Shown piece after piece: positions 39,901 to 51,844 of a DNA stretch of 64,000 bases. Position 1 is the first letter of the stretch; each line of letters begins with the position of its first letter. Position numbers and translations under genes: made by a program. The notes beneath the pieces were generated by a model that saw only the letters and a program-made list of their open reading frames with translations, was not told the origin of the DNA and did not search any database. Origin of the DNA: Xestospongia bergquistia (lineage: Eukaryota > Porifera > Demospongiae > Haplosclerida > Petrosiidae); the NCBI GenBank assembly GCA_963965975.1, contig OZ014415.1, positions 5,213,001 to 5,277,000 of the forward strand, read 5' to 3'.

Positions 39901-41880
39901 TTAGACAATTAAGTGAAATTTATAAAGTAAACTGCTCAGTCTAAAGGACTTAATGGCACCAAATAAATAAAATACTATTAACAGTATAATGAGTTGGTTT
40001 GCATTAACACTCTAAAGTCTTTAATTTAAAGACTTTAGAAGGTTTAGACTATTGAGTGAAGTTTATAACGTAAACTGCTCAGTCTAAAGGACTTAATGGA
40101 ACTTCAAAATAAACAGCTATTAACAGTTTAGTAAGTTGGTTTGCATTAATGTTCTAAAGTCTTTAATTTAAAGACTTTAGAAGGTTTATACTATTATGTG
40201 AAATTTATAAAGTAAACTGTTCAGTCTAAAGGACTCAATGGGACTAACTAAACAAACTGCTTTTAAGAGTTTAGAAAGTTGGTATGCATTAGCGGTCTAA
40301 AGTCTTTAATTTAAAGACGTTAGAAGGTTTAGACTATTAAGTTAAATTTATAAAGTAAACTGCTCAGTCCAAAGGACTTAATGGCACTATCTAAATAAAA
40401 CGTTATTAACAGCATAATGAGTTGGTTTGCATTAACACTCTAAAGACATTAATTTAAAGACTTTAGAAGGTTTAGACTATTGAGTGAAGTTTATAACGTA
40501 AACTACTCGATCTAAAGGACTCTATGGAACTAACTAACTAAACTGCTAATAACAGTTTATTAAGTTGGTTTGCATTAACACTCTAAAGTCTTTAATTTAA
40601 AGACTTTAGAAGGTTTATTCTGTTGAGTAAAGTTTATAAAGTAAACTGCTCAGTCTAAAGGACTTAATGGCACTAACTAAATAAACTGCTATTAACAGTT
40701 TAGTAAGTTGGTTTGCATTAACGGTCTAATTTCTTTAATTTAAAGACTTTAGAAGCCTTACACTATTAAGTGAAATTTATAAAGTAAACTGCTCAGTCTA
40801 AAGGACTTAATGGCAGTAACGAAATAAAATGCTATTAAAAGTATAATGAGTTTGTTTGCATTAACACTCTAAAGTCTTTAATTTAAAGACTTTAGAAGGT
40901 TTAGACTATTGAGTAAGGTTTATAAAGTAAACTGCTCAGTCAAAAGCACTTAATGGGACTAACTAAATAAACAGCTATTAACAGTTTAGTAAGTTGGTTT
41001 GCATTAACACTCTAAAGTCTTTAATTTAAATACTTTAGAAGGTTTAGACTTTTGAGTGAATTTTATAAAGTAAACTGCTCAGTCTAAAGGACTCTATGAG
41101 ACTAATTAAATAAACTGCTATTAACTGTTTAGTAAGTTTGTTTGGATTAACACTCTTAAGTCTTTAATTTAAAGACTTTAGAAGCCTTAGACTATTAACT
41201 GAAATTTATAAAGTAAACTGCTCTGTCTAACGGACTTAATGGCTCTAACGAAATAAAATGCTATTAAGAGTATAATAAGTTGGTTTGCATTAACGCTCTA
41301 AAGTCTTTAATTTAAAGACTTTACATGTTTAAACTATTGAGTGAAGTTTATAAAGTAAACTGCTCAGTCTAAAGGACTCTATGAGACTAATTAAATAAAC
41401 TGCTATTAACTGTTTAGTAAGTTTGTTTGGATTAACACTCTTAAGTCTTTAATTTAAAGACTTTAGAAGCCTTAGACTATTAACTGAAATTTATAAAGTA
41501 AACTGCTCTGTCTAACGGACTTAATGGCTCTAACGAAATAAAATGCTATAAACAGTATAATGAGTTGGTTTGCATTAACACTCTAAAGTCTTTAATTTAA
41601 AGACTTTAGAAGGTTTAGACTAATGAGTAAATTTTATAAAGTAAACTGCTCATTCTAAAGGACTTAATAGGACTAACTAAATAAACAGCTATTAACAGTT
41701 TAGTAAGTTGGTTTCATTAATGGTCTAAAGTCTTTAATTTAAAAAGTTTAGAAAGTTTAGAATATTGACTAAATTTTATAAAGTAAACTGCTCAGTCTAA
41801 AGGACTCTATGGGACTAACTAAATAAACTGCTATTAACAGTTTAGTAAGTTGGTTCGCATTAATGCTCTAAAGTCTTTAA
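36910..41880. repeat. Tandem duplication of a 2480-bp higher-order block in the satellite
   Basis: A rare truncated monomer reading TAAACTGCAATTAAACTGCT occurs at about 37151 and again 2480 bp downstream (its TTAAACTGCT at 37161 and 39641). The flanking monomers match pairwise over the whole block, including private variants such as CTAACTAACTAAACTGCTAA and the CTTTACATG variant. 2480 equals 17 x 143 + 49, the 49 being the remnant of the truncated monomer. Copies are about 36910-39390 and 39390-41880. Each also contains an internal 285-bp dimer duplication (GACTCTATGAGACTAATT at 38611 and 38896). Confidence 0.85.
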
Positions 41881-44800
41881 TTTAAAGACTTTAGAAGGTT
41901 TAGACTATTATGTGAAATTTATAAAGTAAACTGCTCAGTCTAAAGGACTCAATGGGACTAACTAAATAAACTGCTTTTAACTGTTTAGTAAGTTGGTTTG
42001 CATTAACACTCTAAAGACTTTAATTTAAAGAGTTTAGAAGGTTTAGACTGTTGAGTAAAGTTTATAAAGTAAACTGCTCAGTATAAAGGACTAGAGGGGT
42101 CTAACTAAATAAACTGCTATTAACAGTTTAGTAAGTTGGTTTGCATTAGCGGTCTAAAGTCTTTAATTTAAAGACGTTAGAAGCCTTAGACTATTAAGTG
42201 AAATTTATAAAGTAAACTGCTCAGTCTAAAGGACTCTATGGTACTTACTAAATAAACTGCTATTAACAGTTTAGTAAGTTGGTTTGCATTAACACTCTAA
42301 AGTCTTTAATTAAAGAGTTCAGAATGTTTAGACTAATCAGTAATGTTTATAAAGTAAACTGCTCCGACTAAAGGACCTAATGGCACAAACTAAAAGTACT
42401 GCTATTAACAGTTTAGTAAGTTTCTTGCGTTAACGCTCTAAAGTCTTTAATTTAAAGACTTTAGAAGCCTTAGACTATTAAGTGAAATTTATAAAGTAAA
42501 CTGCTTAGTCTAAAGGACTTAATGTCACTAACTAAATAAAATGCTATTAACAGCATAATGAGTTGGTTTTCATTAACACTCTAAAGACTTTAATTTAAAG
42601 ACTTTAGAAGGTTTAGACTCTTGAGTGAAGTTTATAAAGTAAACTGCTCAGACTAAAGTTCTTAATGGGACTAACTAAATAAACTGCTGTTAACAGTTTC
42701 GTAAGTTGGTTAGCATTAACGCTCTAAAGTCTTTAATTTAAAGACTTTAGAAGGTTTAGACTATTGAGTGAAGAGTATAACGTAAACTGCTCAGTCTAAA
42801 GGACTCTATGTGACTAACTAAATAAACTGCTATTAACAGTTTAGTAAGTTGGTTTGCATTAACACTCTAAAGTGTTTAAATTAAAGACTTTAGAAGGTTT
42901 ATTCTATTGAGTAAATTTTATAAAGTAAACTGCTCAGTCTAAAGGACTTAATGGCACTAACTAAATAAAATGCTATTAACAGTTTAGTAAGTTGGTTTGC
43001 ATTAACGGTCTAAAGTCTTTAATTTAAATACTTTAGAAGCGTTATACTATTAAGTAAAATTTATAAAGTAAACTGCTCAGTCTAAAGGACTTAATTGCAC
43101 TAACTAAATAAAATGCTTTTAACAGTATAATGAGTTGGTTTGCATTAACACTCTAAAGTCCTTAATTTAAAGACTTTTGAAGGTTTAGACTATTGAGTAA
43201 AGATTATAAAGTAAACTGTTCAGACTAAAGGACTTAATGGGACAACCTTAATATACAGCTATTAACAGTTTAGTAAGTTGGTTTGCATTAATGGTCTAAA
43301 GTCTTTAATTTAAAGACTTTTAGAAGGTTTAAAATATTGAGTGAAGTTTGTAAAGTAAACTGCTCAGTCTAAAGGACTTAATGGGACTAACTAAATAAAC
43401 TGCTTTTAACACTTTAGTAAGTTGGTTTGCATTATCGCTCTAAAGTCTTTAATTTAAAGACTTTAGAAGCCTTAGACTATTAAGTTAAATTTATAAAGTA
43501 AACTGCTCATTCTAAAAAACTTAATGGCACTAACTAAATAAAATGCTATTAACAGTATAATAAGTTGGTTTGCATTAACGCCCTAAAGTTTTTAATTTAA
43601 AGACTTTAAAAGGTTTAGACTATTGAGGGAATTTTATAAAGTAAACTGCTGACTCTAAAGGACTTCCTGCGACTAACTAAAGAAACTGCTATAAACAGTT
43701 TAGTAAGTTGGTTTGCATTAACGCTGTAAAGTCTTTAATTTCAAGACTTTAGAAGGTTAGACTATTGAGTGAATTTTATAAAAGTAAACTGCTCAGTCAA
43801 AACGACTTAATGGTACTAATGACATAAACTGCTACTAACAGTTCAGTAAGTTGGTTTGCATTAACACAATAAAGTCTTTAACTTAAAGACTTTAGAAGGT
43901 TTAGACTATTGAGTGAAGTTTAAAAAGTAAACTTATCAGTCTAAAGGACTTAATGGGACTAACTAAAGAAGCTGCTATTAGTAGTTTAGTAAGATGGTTT
44001 GCATTCACGTTCTAAAGTCTTTAATTTAAAGACTTTAGAAGGTTTAAACTCTTGATTGAAGAATATAAAATAAACTGCTCAGTCTAAAGAACTTAATGGG
44101 TCTAACTAAAATAACTGCAATTACTAGTTTAGTAAGTTGGTTTGCATTAACGCTCTAAAGTCTTTAATTTATAGACTTCAGAAGTTTTAGTCTAGTTAGT
44201 GAAGTTTATAAAGAAAACTGCTCAGTCTAAAAGACTTAATGGGACTAAATAAATAAACTGCTATTGACAGTATAATAAGTTCTTTTGCATTAACGCTCTA
44301 AAGTCTTTAATTTAAAGACTTTAGAAGGTTTAGACTATTGAGTAAAGTTTATAAAGTAAACTGCTCAGTTTAAAAGACTAAATGGGATTGACTAAATAAA
44401 CTGCAATTACTAGTTTAGTAAGTTGGTTTACATTAACGCTCTAAAGTCTTCAATTAAAAGACATATAATGGTTTAGACTATTGAGTGATATTTATAAAGT
44501 AAACTCCTCACTCTAAAGGACTTAATGCACAAACTAAATAAACTCCTGCTAACAGTTTAATAAGTTGGTTTGCATAAACCTCTAAAGTCTTTAATTTAAA
44601 GACTTAAGAAGTTTGAAGCTATTGAGTGAAGTTTATAAAGTAAACTGCTCAGTCTAAAGGATTTAATGGGACTAACTAAATAAACTGCTATGAACAGTTT
44701 AGTAATTTGGTTTGTGTTAACGGTCTAAAGTTTTTAATTTAAAGACTTTAGAAGGTTAAGACTATAGAGTGAAGTTTATAAAGTAAACTGCTCAGTCTAA

Positions 44801-46199
44801 AGGACTTAATGGGACTAATTTATTAAACAGCTGTTAACAGTTTAATAAGTTGGTTTGCATTAACGCTCTAAATTCTTTAATTTAAAGACTTTAGAAGGTT
44901 TAGAGTATCGAGTGAAGTTTATAAAGTACACTGCTGAGTCTAAAGGACTTAATGGGACTAACTAAATAAACTGCAATTAACAGTTTAGTAAGTTGGTTTG
45001 CATTAACGCTCTATAGTCTTTAATTTAAAGGCTTTAGAACATTTAGACTATTGAGTTAAGCTTATAAAGTAAACTGCTCAGTCTAAAGGACTTAATGGGA
45101 CTGACTAAATAAACTACAATTACTAGTTTAGTAAGTCGGTTTGCATTAACGCTCTAAAGTCTTTAATTTAAAGACTTTGGAAGTTCTAGACTATTGAGTG
45201 AAGTTTATAAAGTAAACTGCTCAATCTAAAGGACTTAATGAGACTAATTAAATAAACTGCTATTAACAGTTTAGTAAGTTGGTTTGCATTAAAAACATAA
45301 AGTCTTTAATTTAAAGATTTTAGAAGGTTTAGACTATTGAGTGAATTTTACAAAGTAAACTGCTCAGTCTAAAAAACTTATAGGGACTAAGTAAATAAAC
45401 TGCTATTAAAAGTTTAGTAAGTTGGTTTGCATTTACGGTCTAAAGTCTTTAATTTAAAGACTTTAGAAGGTTTAGACTATTGAGTGAAGTTTATAAAGTA
45501 AACTCTCAGTCTAAACGACTTAATGGGACTAACTAAATAAACTGCTCTTAACTGTTTAGTAAGTTGGTTTGCATTAACGCTCTAAAGTCTCTAATTTAAA
45601 GACTTTAGAAGGTTTGCACTATTGAGTGATTTATGTGAAGTAAAATCGTCAGTCTAAAGGAGTAATTGGGTCTAACAAAATAAACGCTATTTACAGTTTA
45701 GTCAGTTGGTTTGCATTAACGGTCTAAAGTCTTTAATTTAAAGACTTTAGAAGGTTTTGACCATTGAGTGAAGTTTATAAAGTAAACTGATCAGTCTAAA
45801 GTACGTAATGGACTAACTATACCAACTGCTACTAACGGTTTAGTAAGTTGGTTTGCATTAACGCTCTAAAGCTTTTAATTTAAAGACTTTAGAAGGTTTA
45901 GATTATTGAGTGAAGTTTATAGGTAAACTGCTCAGTCTAAAGGACTGAATGGGACTAATTAAATAAACTGCTATTAACAGTTTAGTAAGTTGGTTTGCAT
46001 TAACACTCTAAAGTCTTTAATTTAAAGACTTTAGAAGGTTTAGACTATTCAGTGAAGTTTATAAAGTAAACTGCTCATTATAAAGGACTTAATGGGACTA
46101 ACTAAATAAACTGCTATTAACAGTTTAGTAAGTTGGTTTGCATTAACGGTCTAATTTTTTAATTTAAAGACTTTAGAAGCCTTACACTATGATGTGAAA

Positions 46200-47500
46200 T
46201 TTATAAAGTAAATTGCACAGTCGAAAGGACTTAATGGGACTAACTAAATAAACTGCTATTAACTGTTTAGTAAGTTGGTTTGCATTAACTGTCTAATTTC
46301 TTTAATTTAAAGACTTTAGAAGCCTTACAATATTAAGTGAAATTTATAAAGTAAACTGCACAGTCGAAAGGACTTAATGGGACTGAATAAATAAACTGCT
46401 ATTAACAGTTTAGTAAGTTGGTTTGCATTAATGGTCTAAAGTCTTTAATTTAAAGACTTTAGAAGGTTAAGACTATTGAGTGATGTTTATAAAGTAAACT
46501 GCTCAGTCTAAAGGACTTAATGGGACTAAGTAAATAAACTGCTATTAATAGTTTAGTAAATTGGTTTGCATTAACTGTCTAATTTCTTTAATTTAAAGAC
46601 TTTAGAAGCCTTATACTATTAAGTGAAGTTTATAAAGTAAACTGCTTAGTTTAAAGGATTTAATGGGACTAACTAAATAAACTGCTATTAACAGTTTAGT
46701 AATTTTGTTTGCATTAAAGCTGTAAAGTCTTTAATTTAAAGACTTTAGAAGGTTTAGACTATTGAGTGAAGTTTATAAAGTAAACTGATCAGTCTAAAGG
46801 ACTTAATGGGACTAATTAAATAAACTGCTATTAACAGTTTAGTAAGTTGGTTTGCATTAACTCTCTAAAGTCTTTAATTTAAAGACTTTAGAAGGTTTAG
46901 ACTATTCAGTGAAGTTTATAAGGTAAACTGCTCAGTCTAAAGGACTTAATGGGACTAACTAAATAAACTGCTATTAACAGTTTAGTAAGTTGGTTTGCAT
47001 TAACTGTCTTATTTCTTTAATTTAAAGACTTTAGAAGCCTTACACTATTAAGTGAAATTTATAAAGTAAACTGCACAGTCGAAAGGACTTAATGGGACTA
47101 ACTAAATAAACTGCTATTAACAGTTTAGTAAGTTAGTTTGCATTAACGGTCTAAAGTCTTTAATTTAAAGACTTTAGAAGGTTAAGACTATTGAGTGAAG
47201 TTTATAAAGTAAACTGCTCAGTCTAAAGGACTTAATGAGACTAAGTAAGTAAACTGCTATTAATAGTTTAGGAAATTGGTTTGCATTAACTGTCTAATTT
47301 CTTTAATTTAAAGACTTTAGAAACCTTATACTAACAAGTGAAGTTTATAAAGTAAACTGCTTAGTCTAAAGGATTTAATGGGACTAACTAAATAAACTGC
47401 TATTAACAGTTTAGTAATTTTGTTTGCATTAAAGCTGTAAAGTCTTTAATTTAAAGACTCTAGAAGTTTTAGACTATTGAGTTAATTTCTTAAAGTAAAC
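46200..47500. repeat. 715-bp (five-monomer) higher-order repeat in the satellite
   Basis: The private variant CAGTCGAAAGG occurs at 46218, 46361 and 47076, and AATTTTGTTTGCATTAAAGC at 46701 and 47416. The long offsets are exactly 715 = 5 x 143. This marks recent unequal exchange near the right end of the homogeneous array. Confidence 0.8.
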
Positions 47501-47689
47501 TGCTCAGTCTAAAGGACTGAATGGGACTAACTAAATAAACTGCAATTAGCAGACAGTAAGTTGGTTTGCATTAACGATCTACAGTTTTTAAATTAAGGAC
47601 TTTAGAAGGTTTAGACTATTGAGTGAAGTTTACAAAGTAAACTGCTCAGTCTAAAGGACTTGATGGGACTAACTAAATAAACTGATATT

Positions 47690-48710
47690 AACAGTTTATT
47701 AATTTTAAAGAGTTTAGAAGGTTTAGACTATTGAGTGAAGTTTTTAATGTACACTGCTTAGACTGAAAACAGAAGGAGACTAACTAAATAAACTAGAATT
47801 AACAGTTTATTAAGCTGCTTTGCATTAACCCTCTAAACTCTTTAATTTCAACTGTTTAGAAGGTTTAGACTATTGAGTGAAGTTTACAATGTAAACTACT
47901 TAGTCTAAATGCCTTAAATGGATTAACTAAATAAATTGCTATTGATAGTTATTAAGTTGTTTTGCGTTAACCCTATAAACTCATTAATTTAAAGAGTTGA
48001 AAAGGGTTAAACAATTGATTGATGTTCGTAATATAGACTGCTTAGATGACAGGACTCAAAGAGTGTAACTCAATAAACTGCTATTGACTGTTGATTAAGT
48101 TGTTTTGCATAAACACTCAAAATTGTTAAGTTTAAAGAATTTAGAATGTTTAGACTATTGAGTGAAGTTCATAATGTAAACTGCTTATATAAAAGCCCTG
48201 AGAGAGACTGACTCAATAATATGCTACTGACAGTTTAATAAGATTGTTTGTATTAACACTCCAAAGCCTTTATTTTAAGGATTTAGAAGTTTTAGACTAT
48301 TGAGAGAAGTTTATAATGTAAACTGCTTAGATTAAGGGACCCACAGACAGTTTATTAAGTTAGTAAGCATTAACGCTCTAAAGACTTTAACTTAAAGAGT
48401 TTAGAAGGTTTTGACTATTAAGTGAACTTCATAATGTAAACTGCTTAGATTAAAGGAGTCAGAGAGACTAACTCAATAAACTGGAATTGACAGTTTGTTA
48501 AGTTCGTTTGCGTTAACCCTGTAAACTCTTTATTTTAAGCAATTTAGAATGTTTGCATTATTGAGAGAAGTTCATAATGTAAACTGCCTAGGTTAAAGGA
48601 CTCAGAGAGTATAACTCAATAAACTGCAATTGACAGTTTATTAAGTTCATTTCCATTAAATCTTGAAACTCTTTAATTTAAAGGATTGATAGAGTTTACA
48701 GTATTTTGGT
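47690..48710. repeat. Decayed right edge of the satellite array
   Basis: The last seven or so monomers keep the period and recognisable words (TTTAGACTATTGAG, AACTGCTTAG, TTTATTAAGTT) but have many substitutions and indels, and become unrecognisable around 48710. This is the usual look of a satellite edge no longer homogenised by recombination. The left edge lacks such a zone. Confidence 0.85.
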
Positions 48711-48719
48711 AAACTTAAC

Positions 48720-49130
48720 AATGCGAACTACTTACAATAATGGGTTTATACTTAACACTGCAAACTATTTGCAATAAAGGATTAAAGACATTTAGTCTAT
48801 TGACTGGAATAGAGTCTTCTATTGCTAAAATGTATATTTTAATATGTATATTTTAATATGTATATTTTTTGTGGAAATTGCAGTTATTTTAAAAAATTTT
48901 TCTATGTTTTTGGTGCCAAAATATACATGTCCTAACTTTTTTTGTGCCAAAAATGTGTGTTTTAACCCTTGTTTAAAACTTTTTTGGCAGCAAAATGTGT
49001 CAGTTGTCACAGCCTCTTTAAAAAGCATTTTAGTGCGAAAATTGCACATGTTTAAACCCCTTTTGCTAATTTTTTTAGGCGCCCAAAATGCCAATATTTG
49101 AAAACCCATTTTGCTAAAAAAAGGAACAGG
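48720..49130. repeat. AT-rich degenerate repeats with TTTTTGGYGCCAAAA words
   Basis: Words like TTTTTGGTGCCAAAATATAC, TTTTTTGTGCCAAAAATGTG, TTTTTGGCAGCAAAATGTG and TTTTTAGGCGCCCAAAATG recur every 50-70 bp, with TTTAAACCCCTTTT-like spacers. The same vocabulary reappears at 54340-54720 and 55165-55480. A low-copy, diverged tandem repeat. The long open frames on both strands (48825-49109) are products of this composition. Confidence 0.6.
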
Positions 49131-49189
49131 TATTTATGTGAACCCTTTAACGGGTTGTTGCGTAATTATGAGCAGGCTGATGCAATTAT

Positions 49190-49352
49190 TGAGTCGGTGG
49201 AATCGCAATTTTGCACAGCAACTATTACCGAGGCACCTGGACTGTTTTTCGAAAGCAAGAACGTGAATATGATTGCAATCACTGGTTTGTAAAGCTATCA
49301 ACATGGTTAAAGCGTCATGGCATTGACAAGCAGAAGGTTTATACACTTGCCT
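49190..49352 (+). pseudogene. Coding-like fragment of unknown origin
   Basis: A stop-free frame after TGA at about 49190 reads through a coherent amino-acid mix (…RGTWTVFRKQEREYDC…NHWFVKLSTWLKRHG…) to a TGA near 49350. Trp, His and Lys/Arg content is much more protein-like than the surroundings. I do not recognise the family. It lies just upstream of the piggyBac remnant and may belong to the same insertion or to an older element. Confidence 0.35.
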
Positions 49353-49384
49353 TCTGACCCAAACCTCCTTTTATAGTGTATTGA

Positions 49385-50990
49385 TGGTGCTGAAGTGACT
49401 ATTCAGACAGTGATTTCTACGGCTACACTGATGAAGAAGAAGCACTGACAGATCTTTTACAAAGCAATTTACTAGCAAGGCTGATTTCTTAAAGCTTTGT
49501 ACTAAAATGTAACTCTTCAGCTCCACCTTCACCAACAAGAAGCAGTTTCCTAGCTCCACCTACACCCACTCATAAGATGATTTTACACACATGTACAAAA
49601 TAATAATAATTATTGTAGTTCATCCATTGGTTGCCACCTCTCCAGCAACAGCTTTGCCCAGTACTAGCACTACTGCTACAGCTAGCCTACCTAGAGTTAA
49701 CTAAAGACTACCAATAATAGCAAAGTAACTTTATAGTTCATCCATTTACTGCATCACCTGGGCTTACTCTTGATATAACCAACAAACTACCACTTGCTTT
49801 CTTCAATCTATGCTTTTCATCAGCAGTAAAAGATTTGATCTTTGTGGAAATAGCTAGCTATCCTGTGTCAAATTGAATCTTACTTGCATGATCATCCCAA
49901 CGCTCTTGGTCATGACTGGAGTAGAAATCTGATAAAGCATGAGGAAGTTGACCCATTACTAGCCATAATAATTACAAAGGACTAGTTAGATATCTGTCTG
50001 TGAGGTATTCATTATAACCAAGGAAATAGATTGATATGAATTGCAAGTTTTATTTATTACACTTACTTGTAATTGTAATTTTATTAGGAAGCCCTAAAAA
50101 TTTGTGAATTTCCTGTACAACTTACTTATTTGTAGATCATACTGGAGCAGCAAATGGTCATTGATATAGTCAGTCATATCATGCAGAAGGTTTGAATTAT
50201 TGATGAAATCTTGATCAGCTTAACGAGTCATTTTAGTTGGTTTATGTTCCCAATAGAGAAATTGCTGTTGATGAGAGTATCATTGGACACAAAGGAAGAC
50301 TCTCGTGGTTCTAGTACATGCTCAAGAAGCTCACTAAATGGGATATTATACTTACTATAATGGTTGTTAACGAGTCATACAGGAAAAGAGAAGATGGCGT
50401 CCCTGAGCAAGGGCTAGTGTACAAAGTGATCTCATGTCTCCTTTATCAATGAGTGGATATCATGTGTGTACCAATAATTACTATACCTCACATACACTTT
50501 TCGCTGAATCAGAAGGGATTGAGTAGAGAATTTCAATTTGCAAAACTAACAAATGGTAAAAAGTAAGAATCAACTGTACTTACGTTAGCCTAAAATGTAA
50601 GATGTAGGTTAAGTCTATTCTTATTATGCAACAGATAGATTTTTGTGTCTGAAGTGGTCTGACAAGCTAGTGGTACACATGTTATCAACCTTGCATAATG
50701 AAAATATGATAGATAAGCGGAGGAGAACCAGAGCAGTAGATGGAGGAGTAGAGGTGGCAAAAGTAGTTGAAGAATAAAATACGATATGGGCGGAGTCGAC
50801 AAGTGCAATCAACTCCTACTATATTATGGATATGTACGCAGGTCAGGCAAGTGGTGGAATAAAGTATTATTTCACTTATTTGATGTATCCATTGTTAACA
50901 CCAATATTTTGCACAATATAGTTGCTGAAAACCTTTACCTCACATTGGCAGCCGGATACTAGACGGTCATAAATAACCCGTTGACAGAAG
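49385..50990 (+). pseudogene. piggyBac-family transposase pseudogene
   Basis: Fragments in shifting frames follow the order of a PiggyBac/PGBD transposase (DDE_Tnp_1_7): an acidic N-terminal stretch (SDSDFYGYTDEEEAL, about 49405-49450); FTASPGLTLDI... leading to a VEIASYPVSN block where families usually have ETNRYA (about 49745-49875); the catalytic-region motif VDESIIGHKGRLSWF (about 50265-50312); NNYYTSHTLFAESEG (about 50468-50515); and the C-terminal block YVRRSGKWWNKVLFHLFDV (50831-50887). At least two in-frame stops (TAG after SWF, TGA after LLYQ) and several frame changes break it, so it is dead. No TTAA-flanked terminal repeats could be assigned with confidence. CCCTTTAACGGGTT at 49143 is a possible left end only. 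Confidence 0.7.
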
Positions 50991-51099
50991 GCACATTGCC
51001 TCAACAACAGTACTTCCGATGAGATTGAGTGAACATGGATTTCCAGAACCTGTTCAAAAAGATGCACCTTATGGAGTACGTCCCAGCCTAAAGTATGCA

Positions 51100-51540
51100 A
51101 GGCCCGAGGAAAAAAAGATCACAAAAACAGTACCAATGTAGCATTTATAAAAATCATTTGTATGTACTCCCATTTTTGAAAGATTACCATACCATACCAA
51201 ATTATATTATGAATACTAAGAATCATCCTCATATACATCAATAATAATCTTTGTGTCTAGACTTTATGTACGCTTGTGTAATAATATGTATATACATTGT
51301 CATGAATCGTTCCAAATCGCCTTACGATAGTCCAATTTGATCATATACGATTTCAATATGATTGTTAAGAAGAAAAATACAAGACTTCACACTGGTGTTG
51401 AAGAAATCATTAAACCTGTGATGATAGAGGACTACAATCAATACATGAGTGGGGGCAATCTAAGTTAAGTCTAAGTTAATCTACTATATTATATATATAT
51501 ATTATCTATTCCTGATAACAAGAAAACACACATACTTACA
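51100..51540. other. Non-coding stretch, nothing recognised
   Basis: AT-rich sequence between the piggyBac remnant and a minisatellite. No exon, repeat or RNA gene could be supported. Confidence 0.35.
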
Positions 51541-51559
51541 TTATACTTACATCAGCAAT

Positions 51560-51840
51560 CAATTATAATGTATTGTTTCACTTTGCCATACTGTGTGTTG
51601 TGTCTATGTACACGCTTCTCTAACTGTCTCTGTGTATGTGTATTATAATATATTGCTCCACTTTGCCTGACTGTGTATTGTGTCTATACATACATGCTTC
51701 TTTTCCTCTCTGTGTGTATGTGCACTTACATTATACATACACTACCAATCAGTTTTAATATATTCCCTGACTGTATGTTGTCTCTACATGGACATACGTC
51801 TGTTCCTTTCTGTGTTTGTGTGTGTGTGTGTGTGTGTGCG
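51560..51840. repeat. Three-copy minisatellite ending in a (GT)n tract
   Basis: The word ACTGTGTGTTGTGTCTATG recurs in diverged form at 51590, 51670 and 51770, each followed by a CTTCTCT or CTTTCTGTGT tract. Unit length is about 80-100 bp. The last unit runs into a (GT)n microsatellite at 51811-51838. A 100-codon plus-strand open frame here is a composition artefact. Confidence 0.65.
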
Positions 51841-51844
51841 TTAG

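Larger units (their letters stand above)
25950..47690. repeat. Right satellite subarray, mixed type-A' and type-B monomers
   Basis: From about 26 kb the common form is GGACTTAATGG, and a second monomer type appears with AAGCCTTAGACTATTAAG, AAATTTATAAAG and TAAAATGCTATTAACAGTATAATGAG. Type-B substitutions break the TAAACTG/CAGTTTA pairing rather than compensating it. The change of family is fairly abrupt (first TTAAATAAAATGC monomer at about 26155). Confidence 0.8.
7305..48710. repeat. 143-bp satellite array, about 290 tandem monomers (41.4 kb)
   Basis: The period was measured directly. The block CTCTAAAGTCTTTAATTT starts at 7428, and the same block (last A/T bases variable) recurs at 7571 and 7714, 143 bp apart each time, and the phase is kept across the whole span with few indels. 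Monomers diverge from each other by point changes but keep the blocks CTAAAGTCTTTAA-T-TTAAAGACTTTAG, TTTAGACTATTGAGT, GTTTATAAAGTAAACTGCTC, AGTCTAAAGGACT, and TAAACTG-CTATTAA-CAGTTTA. No mobile element, gene or other repeat interrupts it. The length is close to one nucleosome core. Array size, uniform unit and AT-richness fit a centromeric or pericentromeric satellite, but that role is inferred. Open frames inside are absent or meaningless. Confidence 0.97.

Noticed and set aside
7305..48710. CRISPR-like regular repeats
   Set aside because: The whole 143-bp unit is conserved with no unique spacers, and the context is eukaryotic; it is a satellite.
48825..49109. Overlapping 94- and 85-codon open frames on both strands
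   Set aside because: They mirror each other over low-complexity AT-rich repeats and have no protein-like features.
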